A stretch of DNA of 7,391 bases from JALHMQ01 sp020248785 (GCA_046343415.1 JBKDNL010000147.1:1-7391); one strand, 5' to 3'. Numbered from the stretch's first letter, positions 1 through 6,319 are shown. Numbers and translations: made by a program. The notes: generated from the sequence alone by a model not told the origin.

Positions 1-36
1 GGTAAGGGGCTGACGGGCAGTCCGGCGGCCGGGCGC

Positions 37-64
37 GTCGATCATCGAAGGCATGGTGATCGAC
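37..64 (+). promoter_or_regulatory. Hairpin over the transposase start region
   Basis: An 8-bp perfect inverted repeat, GTCGATCA (37-44) and TGATCGAC (57-64), encloses a 12-nt loop holding a GAAGG Shine-Dalgarno-like motif (47-51) and the ATG at 53. The ATG at 65 follows directly. Many IS elements hide transposase initiation signals in a hairpin to limit expression from outside transcripts. That role is inferred here. Confidence 0.35.
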
Positions 65-432
65 ATGAACGAGTCGCAGGTTCGGACCCTGGAGCAGGTG
101 CGCCAGGTTCTGCAGGGGACGCAGGCGCTGCAGTTTCGGCGCCCGGATGACGAGGCCGGGCGCTACGGCTGGATCGACGCGGTCCTGCGGCGCTTTGCCT
201 GCCGCAGCCTGGGTCGGGCCGACCGCGGTCTTCTGCGCGCGTATGTGCAGCGGTTCAGCGGCTACAGCCGCGCGCAGGTCACGCGTCAGGTCGGCCGCTG
301 GGGGGGCAGGCCGGCGGCTGGTCAAGCAGTACCGTGCGCCGGCGCAGGCCTTTGCGCGCCGCTACACGGCCGCCGACGTGGTCTTGCTGGCCGAGGTGGA
401 CCGGGCCATGGACACGCTGTCTGGCCCGGTCG
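53..432 (+). pseudogene. Broken IS transposase, N-terminal part (frameshifted and truncated)
   Basis: The opening residues (MNESQVRTLEQVRQVL) and the pieces ADRGLLRAYVQRFSGYSRAQVTRQVGRW and RRLVKQYRAPAQAFARRYTAADV match, from memory, the N-terminal helix-turn-helix half of DDE 'integrase core' transposases annotated in beta- and gamma-proteobacteria. The exact IS family is not determined. The first half reads in the frame of the ATG at 53 (or 65). The second half reads one frame over. The switch falls at a run of seven G at 300-306, consistent with a one-base slip. After about 430 (TLSGPVA) the similarity stops and the open frame runs through unrelated sequence to a stop at 516-518. The catalytic DDE domain is missing, so the gene should be inactive. 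It is the only plus-strand coding sequence and marks an old insertion or rearrangement next to the pts operon. Confidence 0.6.
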
Positions 433-571
433 CGACGGGGGCACGGGAGGAAGCCGACTCGCGCAGTCCCCGCAAAGCTAACGCGAACCTGCGGGAATGT
501 TTGAAGCTGGTTTATTGATGCGCTAGCACGGCTTTACTTTAACAGACGGCAAAAACCGAGATCTTCTTATC

Positions 572-814
572 TTATCTAGAGAACAGCTTTTCGTGCATCC
601 ATCCGTTGTTCGTCAAGACAACCCCGGCTATCGCCTTGACAGGCTTTGCCTCTGATTCGACATCCGCCTTCAGCTGAGGGTAAAGGGCAAGCAGTTCCAT
701 TGACTTACTCCATGCGGGAAGAACGTCAACAAGACAACTGCGTGAATCACAAGCGGCGGCTATGGCGGAAGCTTGCCAAGTCTTGCCCCTGCTCCAGGCC
801 CCCTGAGCTTTCAT
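572..814 (-). CDS. Hypothetical small protein or gene remnant, GC-poor
   Basis: An 80-residue frame opens at the ATG at 814 and ends at TAA 572. No ribosome binding site precedes that ATG. A better supported start is the internal ATG at 700, preceded by GGAG at 708-711 with a 7-nt spacer, giving a 42-residue product beginning MELLALYPQLKADVESE and ending in WMHEKLFSR. I do not recognise the protein. It has no membrane segment and no visible catalytic motif. Third codon positions are much less G/C-biased than in the pts and gsh genes, which suggests foreign DNA or a decayed fragment. It lies directly downstream of ptsI on the same strand, only 22 bases past the ptsI stop if the 814 start is used, so read-through could express it. 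Next to it is a transposase remnant, so it may be a tail of a gene broken by the same event. It could equally be a chance frame. Confidence 0.3.
   Translation of the reverse strand: MKAQGAWSRGKTWQASAIAAACDSRSCLVDVLPAWSKSMELLALYPQLKADVESEAKPVKAIAGVVLTNNGWMHEKLFSR
708..711 (-). promoter_or_regulatory. Ribosome binding site for the 42-residue frame
   Basis: GGAG on the minus strand, seven bases before the ATG at 700. It is the best Shine-Dalgarno match in this gap and the main reason for preferring the internal start. Confidence 0.3.
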
Positions 815-836
815 CGCGCCCAAGCAAGAAGCTGGA

Positions 837-2624
837 TCAAGCCAGCCGCCCCCGCGCCGCCGCCCGCTCCAGCATCTTGCGACTCTCGATCGGGTCGCTT
901 TGCTTGAGCACACGGGCAGCCAGTTGCATCGCGCCGCGGCGCGAGGTGTCGAGCACGCGCTCCTTGACGGCAAGGATCTGCGACGGGTGCATGGAGAACT
1001 GACGTAGTCCCATGCCGAGCAGCAACTCGGTCAGCTCCAATTCGCCAGCCATCTCGCCGCACACGCTCACCGGCGCGCGGGCCTTCTCGCCGGTCTTGAT
1101 GGTGCGGCTCACCAGTTGGAGCACGGCCGGATGCAGGTGGTCGTACAGGTGCGCCACCGAAGAGTCCGCACGGTCGATCGCCAGCGTGTACTGGATGAGA
1201 TCGTTGGTGCCCAGCGAAAGAAACTTCAGCCGCTGCACGAAGGCGGGCAGGTTGAGCGCCGCGCCGGGCACCTCGATCATGCCGCCCACCAGCGCGCGTC
1301 CGTCGAACTTCTGCTTGCGCTCCTTGAGCTGCTCCTTGGCGCGTGCGACGAACGCGAGCGCCTGCTCGATCTCGTGCACGTGTGCCAGCATGGGCACCAG
1401 GATGCGCACGGTGCCGACGCTGCTGGCGCGCAGGATCGCGCGCAACTGCGTGAGAAAGAGTTCGGGATAGGCAAGGCAGTAGCGGATTGCGCGCAGGCCG
1501 AGTGCCGGGTTACTTTCGGCCGTCGGCGCGCCCTTGGCCAGGCCGAGCGACTCGCGCGCCGCGTCGTTGAGGACCTTGTCGGCGCCGATATCGAGGGTGC
1601 GGATGACGACCGGCTTGCCCTTCATGCTGCGCGCCACGCGCGCATAGGCCTCGAACTGCTCGTCTTCATCGGGCAGCTCGTCGCGGTTCATGAACAGGAA
1701 TTCGGTGCGATACAACCCAATGCCGTCCGCACCGGCATCGAGCGCCGCGCGCGCATCCTCCGGCGCTTCGATATTGGCGAGCAGCTCGACCGCGATGCCA
1801 TCCTTGGTGCGCGCGATCTTGCCCTTGAGTTTGCGCAGCTCGATGCGCGCATCGACCTCGCTCTTTGCGCGGCGGCGGTACTCGGCCAGCTCGCTGGCGT
1901 CCGGGTTGATGATTAGCTTGCCGGAGTCGGCGTCGACGATGACAAGCTCGTGTTCCTGCACCTGGTCGCGCGCACCGCCGGCTCCGAGCACCGCGGGCAA
2001 GCCCAGGCTGCGCGCCAAAATGGCCGTGTGCGAGGTCGGGCCGCCCAGCTCGGTGACAAAGCCAGCGAGCGAAACGTCGCTGCGGTCGCGCAGCATCAGC
2101 ATGTCGGCGGGCGCCAGATCGTGCGCCACCAAAATGAGCTTCTCGCCATCGGCGGGCTTGGTGACGCTGGCGGTGGCGGCGCGGCCGCCCGCCAAGGCCT
2201 TGAGCACGCGGTCGGCCACTTGCCGGACGTCTTGCGTGCGGCTGGCGAAGTACTCGTCGTCGATCGCCTCGAACTCCTTGCAGACTTCCTCGATCTGGAT
2301 CGACAGCGCCCATTCGGCGTTGATGAGCCGCGTGCGGACAAGGTCGCGCGGCGCGTCCGACAACAGCGCGTCATCAAGGATCAGTCGATGCAGGTCGAGA
2401 AAGGCGCGTACCTCCTGCGGCGCCGCGGGCGCCACATCGGCCCGCAGGGCATCGAGCTCGGCGCGCACCAGCGAGAAGGCGTTGTTCAGGCGCGCCACTT
2501 CATGCAGCACGTCCTTGCGATCGATCTGGTACTGACGGAAGTCGAGTTCGCTCGGCGACAGCCGGTGCGCGCGCCCGATGGCGATGCCACGCGACACGCC
2601 GATGCCGTTGATTTCCCTGCTCAT
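837..2624 (-). CDS. ptsI: PTS enzyme I, phosphoenolpyruvate-protein phosphotransferase
   Basis: Enzyme I takes phosphate from phosphoenolpyruvate onto a histidine and passes it to HPr, in the cytoplasm. The 595-residue product is slightly longer than E. coli EI (575). Visible in order: the N-terminal HPr-binding helices (about 1-150), the phosphohistidine motif GGPTSHT with His199, then the PEP-binding TIM-barrel domain with GLYRTEFLFM (about 303-312), the LGTNDLIQYTLAIDR block, and the active-site cysteine in VSVCGEMAGE (about residue 522). All key residues are present, so the enzyme should be active. The ATG start at 2624 opens with the usual SREINGIGVSRGIAIG. It has only a weak purine stretch (AAGAGCGAG) in front. 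The gene is last of the five-gene run and is separated from ptsH by 129 bases, the largest gap in the operon. No terminator is visible after it. Confidence 0.97.
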   Translation of the reverse strand: MSREINGIGVSRGIAIGRAHRLSPSELDFRQYQIDRKDVLHEVARLNNAFSLVRAELDALRADVAPAAPQEVRAFLDLHRLILDDALLSDAPRDLVRTRLINAEWALSIQIEEVCKEFEAIDDEYFASRTQDVRQVADRVLKALAGGRAATASVTKPADGEKLILVAHDLAPADMLMLRDRSDVSLAGFVTELGGPTSHTAILARSLGLPAVLGAGGARDQVQEHELVIVDADSGKLIINPDASELAEYRRRAKSEVDARIELRKLKGKIARTKDGIAVELLANIEAPEDARAALDAGADGIGLYRTEFLFMNRDELPDEDEQFEAYARVARSMKGKPVVIRTLDIGADKVLNDAARESLGLAKGAPTAESNPALGLRAIRYCLAYPELFLTQLRAILRASSVGTVRILVPMLAHVHEIEQALAFVARAKEQLKERKQKFDGRALVGGMIEVPGAALNLPAFVQRLKFLSLGTNDLIQYTLAIDRADSSVAHLYDHLHPAVLQLVSRTIKTGEKARAPVSVCGEMAGELELTELLLGMGLRQFSMHPSQILAVKERVLDTSRRGAMQLAARVLKQSDPIESRKMLERAAARGRLA

Positions 2625-2753
2625 CTCGCTCTTAATTTTTCAAGGGGCGCTGAATTTCGATGTCGCGCCAAGTGTAGGCAGGGCCGGACGGTTTGCCCTA
2701 ATTGCGGCCTCGCCCGGAGGCTTCATCGGACGGCCGGCGAAACGCTCTGGGCC
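2625..2753 (-). promoter_or_regulatory. ptsH-ptsI intergenic region, possible internal promoter
   Basis: This is the only long gap inside the operon. On the minus strand a TACACT (2676-2671) could serve as a -10 element. No good -35 lies 16-19 bases upstream of it. The region is open to a second start for ptsI, but the evidence is thin. No hairpin with a U tract is seen, so transcription from ptsH probably continues into ptsI. Confidence 0.2.
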
Positions 2754-3020
2754 TCAGTCTTCACCGAAGCCGGACTCGATCAGTTGCGCCAGCGCGTCAA
2801 TGGCCTCGGCCTCGTCGGGGCCGTCGGCATCGACCACCACGACCGAGCCCTGGCCCGCGGCCAGCATCATCACACCCATGATCGACTTGGCGTTGACCCG
2901 CCGCGCGCCCTTGGCGATATAGACCTCGCGACGGTAACGGGTCGCGGTCTGGGTGATCTGGGCCGAGGGCCGGGCATGCAGGCCCAGCTCATTGCTGATG
3001 GTGAATTCGCGCGAGATCAT
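2754..3020 (-). CDS. ptsH: HPr, histidine phosphocarrier protein
   Basis: HPr accepts phosphate from enzyme I on a histidine and hands it to EIIA proteins. The 88-residue product has the normal HPr length. GLHARPSAQ places the phosphorylated histidine at residue 15, with the conserved Arg17 and Pro18. NAKSIMGVMMLAAGQG places the regulatory serine at residue 46, the site used by HPr kinase/phosphorylase where that enzyme exists (none lies in this window). The start at 3020 gives exactly the canonical numbering. The first 32 bases overlap the 3' end of the EIIA gene, which suggests translational coupling. AGGA lies only one base before the ATG, so the ribosome site is poorly spaced and coupling may matter. 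Confidence 0.96.
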   Translation of the reverse strand: MISREFTISNELGLHARPSAQITQTATRYRREVYIAKGARRVNAKSIMGVMMLAAGQGSVVVVDADGPDEAEAIDALAQLIESGFGED

Positions 3021-3459
3021 GTCCTGCGGGGGCCGACCGGCTTGCTTGGTTTTGTACTGGGCTGCCAGCCACCTGCAGCACGCCCTGCGTGCCGCCAGAA
3101 AGGGCCTTGTCCACGGTCTGGGTCAGCGTGCCGTCGCGATAGCACAGCACACGGAGCAGCATGGGCAGGTTCACGCCCGCAACGACCGCGATCTTGCCGC
3201 AATCCACGAGCCGGGCAGCGACATTGCCCGGCGTGGCGCCAAAGGCGTCGGTCATCACCAGGGTGCCGCTGCCGTCGTCGATCGCGCCAATGAGCGCCTG
3301 GGCGGCGAGCACCATGGACTCGACGTCGGCGTCGGCCGGCACGTCGAGCGTGCGCAGCTGCGTCCCGGCGCGCTCGGGCGCGCAGGAGTAGACGTGCGAT
3401 GCCGCCTGCGCCAGCGCGCTGGCCAGGGGTGCATGCGCGACGAGAAGGACCGAGATCAT
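2989..3459 (-). CDS. PTS mannose/fructose-family EIIA component
   Basis: This is a soluble EIIA of the mannose (ManX-like) fold, which receives phosphate from HPr. The N-terminus MISVLLVAHAPLASAL is the first strand with the phosphorylated histidine at residue 9. GTLVMTDAFGATPGNVA and IAVVAGVNLPMLLRVL are the other conserved loops of the family (DAFGATP, GVNLPM). The product has 156 residues, slightly long, with a polar tail from about 131 that has no obvious domain. No EIIB, EIIC or EIID partner is encoded nearby, so it is more likely a regulatory phosphoacceptor than part of a sugar importer; its output target is not visible. Its ATG follows the gshB stop by four bases, without a clear Shine-Dalgarno, and its end overlaps ptsH by 32 bases. 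Confidence 0.93.
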   Translation of the reverse strand: MISVLLVAHAPLASALAQAASHVYSCAPERAGTQLRTLDVPADADVESMVLAAQALIGAIDDGSGTLVMTDAFGATPGNVAARLVDCGKIAVVAGVNLPMLLRVLCYRDGTLTQTVDKALSGGTQGVLQVAGSPVQNQASRSAPAGHDLARIHHQQ

Positions 3460-3463
3460 CGTG

Positions 3464-4432
3464 TCAGCGTGCGAGCGCCGCTTCGAGCGCGTCGATAAAC
3501 ATCCCGGCCACGTTGAAGCCGGTCTGCTGGGCGATTTCTACAAAGCAGGTGGGGCTCGTGACGTTGACCTCGGTGAGGTGATTGCCGATGACATCGAGCC
3601 CGACCAACAACAGGCCCCGTGCAGCAAGCGTGGGGCCTAGCGCCGCGGCGATCGCGCGGTCGCCCTCGGACAGCGGCTGCGCGCGGCCGGTGCCACCCGC
3701 AGCAAGGTTGCCGCGCGACTCGCCCGGCTTGGGAATGCGCGCCAGCGCATAGGGGACCGGCTGGCCGGCGATCAGCAGGACGCGCTTGTCGCCGTCGCGA
3801 ATCTCCGGGATGAAGCGCTGCGCCATCACGGTCCGGCTGCCCAGCTGCGTGATCGTCTCGAGGATCACGTTCAGGTTGGGGTCGCCCGTCTTGACGCGAA
3901 AGACGCTGGCGCCGCCCATGCCGTCGAGCGGCTTGAGGACCACGTCGCCAAACTCGGCCTGAAAGGCACGCAGCACGTCGGGCTCGCGCGAGACCACAGT
4001 GGGCACGGCAAACTGCGCGAACTCCGTGATCGCGAGCTTCTCGTTGTGATCGCGCAGCGCGCGCGCGGAGTTGAACACGCGCGCACCGCCCCGCTCGGCG
4101 GCCTCCAGCAGGTGGGTGGAATACAGGTACTCGCTGTCGAATGGCGGGTCCTTGCGCATGAGCACGGCGTCGAAGGTCGACAGCTCGTGCTCGCCGGTCT
4201 CGCGCAGCGCGTACCAAGCGTGGTCGTCGGCATTCGCGTCGCCATTGATCGCGAGCAGCTGCGCGGTCGCGGTGACCTTGCCATCGCGCCAGCGCAGGCT
4301 CGGCTGCGGGCTGGCCCAGACATCGTGCCCGCGCCGCGCGGCCTCGCGCATCATCGCGACACTCGAGTCCTTGCAGGCCTTGAGCGCCTCGAGCGGGTCG
4401 ACGATGAACAGCAGGGACAGGCCTTGTGCCAC
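3464..4432 (-). CDS. gshB: Glutathione synthetase (GTG start)
   Basis: This enzyme joins gamma-glutamylcysteine and glycine using ATP to give glutathione, in the cytoplasm. With the start chosen here it has 322 residues, close to the family norm of about 315-320. The N-terminal substrate domain shows LLFIVDPLEALKACKDSSVAMM (about 7-28) and VMRKDPPFD (about 90-99). The ATP-grasp part shows KPLDGMGG (167-174), RGNLAAGG (240-247) and the Mg/ATP-binding EVNVTSPT (288-295). No ATG exists at the expected N-terminus. GTG at 4432 is preceded by AAGGA (4443-4447) with a 10-nt spacer and adds four residues to the family start. CTG at 4420 would align best but has no usable ribosome site. The frame stays open upstream into gshA, but that part is only a shadow of gshA. 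The gap to gshA is 23 bases, so the two enzymes of the pathway are co-expressed. Confidence 0.94.
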   Translation of the reverse strand: MAQGLSLLFIVDPLEALKACKDSSVAMMREAARRGHDVWASPQPSLRWRDGKVTATAQLLAINGDANADDHAWYALRETGEHELSTFDAVLMRKDPPFDSEYLYSTHLLEAAERGGARVFNSARALRDHNEKLAITEFAQFAVPTVVSREPDVLRAFQAEFGDVVLKPLDGMGGASVFRVKTGDPNLNVILETITQLGSRTVMAQRFIPEIRDGDKRVLLIAGQPVPYALARIPKPGESRGNLAAGGTGRAQPLSEGDRAIAAALGPTLAARGLLLVGLDVIGNHLTEVNVTSPTCFVEIAQQTGFNVAGMFIDALEAALAR

Positions 4433-4442
4433 GTGGGTGTCG

Positions 4443-4447
4443 TCCTT
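4443..4447 (-). promoter_or_regulatory. gshB ribosome binding site
   Basis: AAGGA on the minus strand, ten bases before GTG 4432 and inside the 23-base gshA-gshB gap. It decides the GTG start because no ATG is available near the family N-terminus. Confidence 0.6.
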
Positions 4448-4455
4448 GACTGCCG

Positions 4456-5847
4456 CTACTGCGCCACGGCGACGTCGGACGCCGACGACGCCTTGGGCAG
4501 CAGCTGCGCGGTGCGCTCGAGCTCGATCGCCGCGGCCGCCAGCGCCAGCCGCGCCACCACGCCATAGCTGTAGAAGCGATTGGGCGCGGCGGTGCCGGGC
4601 AGCGCCCGGCAATCGGGCAGGTTGCACGCGCCCGCGAAGGCCAGCTGCACGAAATGCGCGCCGGGCGCGTTGAGGTTCTCGTCGATGCCGCGCTCGCGGT
4701 GCACGCGATAGAAGCCGCCGACGACATACTTGTCTACCATGTACACCACCGGCTCGGCGGTGCCTTCCTCGATGCGCTCGCGCGTCGGCACGCCCTCCTG
4801 GATGATCACATCCGACACCTGCAGGCCCTCCTTCACCACCGCCATCTTGTTGCGCTGCTTGCGGTTCAGGTCACGGACCTCGCTGGCGTCCTTCACGGTC
4901 ATGATGCCCATTCCGTAGGTGCCGGCATCGGCCTTGACGATCACGAACGGCTGCTCGTCGATGCCGTACTCCTTGTGCTTGGCGCGGATGCGGGTGAGAA
5001 CATGGTCAACGCTCTCGGCCAGGCAGTCCTCGCCCTCACGCGCTTGAAAGTCCACGGCCGAGCAGCGCGCGAAGTACGGGTTGACCATCCACGCGTCGAT
5101 GGAGATCAGGCGCGCGAACTCGTCGGCGATCTCGTCGTAAGCGGCAAAGTGATGCGACTTGCGCCGTACGGTCCAGCCGGCATGCAGCGGCGGCACCAGC
5201 ACCTGGTCCCGCAGGTCGCGCAGGATCTCGGGTGTGCCGGCCGACAGGTCGTTGTTGAGCAGGATCGCGCAAGGATCGAAGCCTGCCCCGGGCGCCGATT
5301 CGGGGTCATCGCCGTGGCCAAACAGGCCCACGCGTCCATGGCGCCGCGCCAACGGCTCCACGCGCAACTGCTCGTTGCCGGGCAGCGAGATGACGGTGGG
5401 CTCGGTAACTTCGGCCGACAGGCTGCCGACGCGCACTTCGAGCCCGGTGGCCGCGAGGATGCGCACCAGCCGCGCGACATTCGTGAGGTAATGCAGGTTG
5501 CGGGTATGCCGCTCCGGCACCAGCAGCAGGTTGCGCGCATCCGGACACAGGCGCTCCACCGCCGCCTGCGCGGCCTGCACCGCGCAGGGCAGCATGTCCT
5601 CGGACAGGTTGTTGAACCCCGCGGGAAACAGGTTCATATCAACCGGCGCCAGCTTGTAGCCGGCATTGCGCAGATCCACAGAGCCGTAGAACGGCGGCAC
5701 ATGGTCCTGCCAAAACAGCCGGAACCAGCGCTCGATCGCGGGCATCGAGTCGAGAATGCGACGTTCGAGTTCGAGCAGGGGACCGGTCAGGGCGGTCGTC
5801 AGGTGCGGGACCGCCGGGTGGCCGGGGTGATCAGCAGGCTGCTGCAT
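4456..5847 (-). CDS. gshA: Glutamate-cysteine ligase, ATP-grasp-like proteobacterial type
   Basis: This enzyme catalyses the first and rate-setting step of glutathione synthesis, ATP-dependent ligation of glutamate to cysteine. The sequence belongs to the GshA class found in beta-proteobacteria and Acidithiobacillus (the 'gshA_ferroox' type), not to the E. coli class. Landmarks in the 463-residue product: HVPPFYGSVDLRNAG (about 49-63), APVDMNLFPAGFNN (67-80), RHTRNLHYLTNVARL (113-127), the VKADAGTYGMGI nucleotide-binding-like block (304-315), VYMVDKYVVGGFYRVH (368-383) and a C-terminal alanine-rich helix. The frame is open up to 6063, but the N-terminal extension runs through the promoter and ends just before the terminator. 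The ATG at 5847 is preceded by CGGAAG with a short spacer and gives the family N-terminus (VPHLTTALTGPLLELER), so I chose it. It is the first gene of the five-gene run. Confidence 0.95.
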   Translation of the reverse strand: MQQPADHPGHPAVPHLTTALTGPLLELERRILDSMPAIERWFRLFWQDHVPPFYGSVDLRNAGYKLAPVDMNLFPAGFNNLSEDMLPCAVQAAQAAVERLCPDARNLLLVPERHTRNLHYLTNVARLVRILAATGLEVRVGSLSAEVTEPTVISLPGNEQLRVEPLARRHGRVGLFGHGDDPESAPGAGFDPCAILLNNDLSAGTPEILRDLRDQVLVPPLHAGWTVRRKSHHFAAYDEIADEFARLISIDAWMVNPYFARCSAVDFQAREGEDCLAESVDHVLTRIRAKHKEYGIDEQPFVIVKADAGTYGMGIMTVKDASEVRDLNRKQRNKMAVVKEGLQVSDVIIQEGVPTRERIEEGTAEPVVYMVDKYVVGGFYRVHRERGIDENLNAPGAHFVQLAFAGACNLPDCRALPGTAAPNRFYSYGVVARLALAAAAIELERTAQLLPKASSASDVAVAQ

Positions 5848-5871
5848 GGGCTTCCGTTTCGCGTCGCGTAA

Positions 5872-5950
5872 CCCGGGCAGAACCGAGCCGCGCAGAACGC
5901 TGCGCCTTGGGAAAAGGATTGTAGCCAAGGCATATGCGACGCCCGGGCAG
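5872..5950 (-). repeat. CTGCCCGGG direct repeat flanking the gshA promoter
   Basis: The nine bases CTGCCCGGG occur twice on the minus strand, at 5950-5942 (where the -35 region would be) and at 5880-5872 (in the presumed leader). The bases that follow each copy, GCGTCGC after the first and GCGACGC three to five bases after the second, are reverse complements. The pair could be an operator or could pair as DNA or RNA structure. A chance origin is possible in such GC-rich sequence. Confidence 0.25.
5918..5923 (-). promoter_or_regulatory. Putative -10 element of the gshA-pts operon promoter
   Basis: TACAAT on the minus strand (context GGCTACAATCC) matches TATAAT at five of six positions. It sits about 70 bases before the gshA ATG and about 50 bases after the upstream terminator, the expected place for the operon promoter. 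There is no good -35: the hexamer 17 bases upstream is CCGGGC. An activator or a different start is possible. Confidence 0.4.
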
Positions 5951-5970
5951 GCCAAACAAGGGCCTGCGGC

Positions 5971-5999
5971 AAAAAAACGGCGCCCCGAAAGGGGCGCCG
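5971..5999 (-). terminator. Rho-independent terminator upstream of gshA
   Basis: On the minus strand a perfect 9-bp GC stem (CGGCGCCCC / GGGGCGCCG) with a TTTC loop is followed at once by seven T. There is no T run on the plus-strand side, so it acts on minus-strand transcripts arriving from above 6000. It separates the gshA operon from the H1-like gene or from a small RNA encoded just before it. Confidence 0.88.
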
Positions 6000-6230
6000 A
6001 TAAATCGCCTTGGTGCGTCCGCGCTGCGAAGCAGGGCGGGGCCGGCGAGCTAGGGAGACACACTCACTGTGCTCGCAAGGCCTATGCCAGCAGGACCGGC
6101 GACCGCCCTCATCGCCCCGAAGATGAGGCAGACATGCTGGGCGACGGCTCGATGGCGCGGGGGATCGAGTGCTCAAGGGGCCGCATCGCGGCAGCCTGAC
6201 ATCGAGATGAAACGCGCACAGCGCGTTCAT
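6000..6230 (-). ncRNA. Structured segment before the terminator: possible 3' UTR or small RNA
   Basis: No convincing protein gene is seen here. On the minus strand it can fold into a series of hairpins: a CGCG stem extended by TGAA/TTCA with a one-base bulge (6208-6229), CTCGAT/ATCGAG (6148-6169), CCTCATC/GATGAGG (6107-6128) nested in CCAGCA/TGCTGG (6087-6140), GCGAGC/GCTCGC (6045-6076) and CTGC/GCAG (6024-6034). The strong terminator at 5971-5999 follows. It may be the long 3' UTR of the H1-like gene, whose stop at 6346 lacks its own terminator, or an independent sRNA. I compared it with memory of 6S RNA, tmRNA and RNase P RNA and do not recognise it. No good promoter was found at its 5' side. 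Confidence 0.3.
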
Positions 6231-6300
6231 TGTCCGGCGCGCCACGGCGGGTGCCGCGCCGCGCCCGCGCTGGCTTGAAGCGGTCGGCGCGCTACGCGGC

Positions 6301-6319
6301 GCGGCCTTCCGCCGGCCGC
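6301..6319 (-). other. GC hairpin just after the H1-like gene
   Basis: GCGGCC (6301-6306) and GGCCGC (6314-6319) form a 6-bp stem with a 7-nt loop, 27 bases past the stop codon. No U tract follows on either strand, so it is not a standard terminator. It could protect the 3' end of the mRNA. Confidence 0.3.

Larger units (their letters stand above)
482..836. other. GC-poor gap between IS remnant and ptsI
   Basis: About 350 bases of visibly lower GC, clearest at 510-720 (stretches such as GATCTTCTTATCTTATC at 562-578), between two GC-rich blocks. Apart from the weak small frame on the minus strand, I see no tRNA, no clear IS end and no rho-independent terminator for ptsI. The composition change coincides with the 3' end of the operon and suggests an imported or rearranged segment. 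Confidence 0.5.

Noticed and set aside
1950..3293. A 447-residue plus-strand open frame opposite ptsI and ptsH
   Set aside because: It is antisense to genes with clear family motifs. Its residue composition (R, A, G, H-rich) is that of a high-GC shadow frame, and no domain is visible.
3590..3640. Signs of a CRISPR array or phage attachment site anywhere in the window
   Set aside because: No regularly spaced direct repeats and no tRNA gene were found. The only evident repeats are the H1-like tail and the 9-mers near gshA.
3456..4727. A 423-residue minus-strand open frame over gshB
   Set aside because: It is out of frame with gshB, arginine- and alanine-rich, and overlaps the proven GshB motifs along its whole length.
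4654..5871. A 405-residue plus-strand open frame opposite gshA
   Set aside because: It mirrors gshA codons on the opposite strand and shows no recognisable motif or start signal.
5848..6063. N-terminal extension of GshA by 72 residues
   Set aside because: It would run through the likely promoter and almost to the terminator, is proline/cysteine/arginine-rich and not family-like, while ATG 5847 has a ribosome site and the family N-terminus.
6000..6230. 6S RNA, tmRNA or RNase P RNA
   Set aside because: A few short matches to 6S (CCCCUUGAGC) were seen, but there is no long rod-like pairing of the two ends. The hairpins are local, and no tmRNA tRNA-like end or RNase P core is visible.
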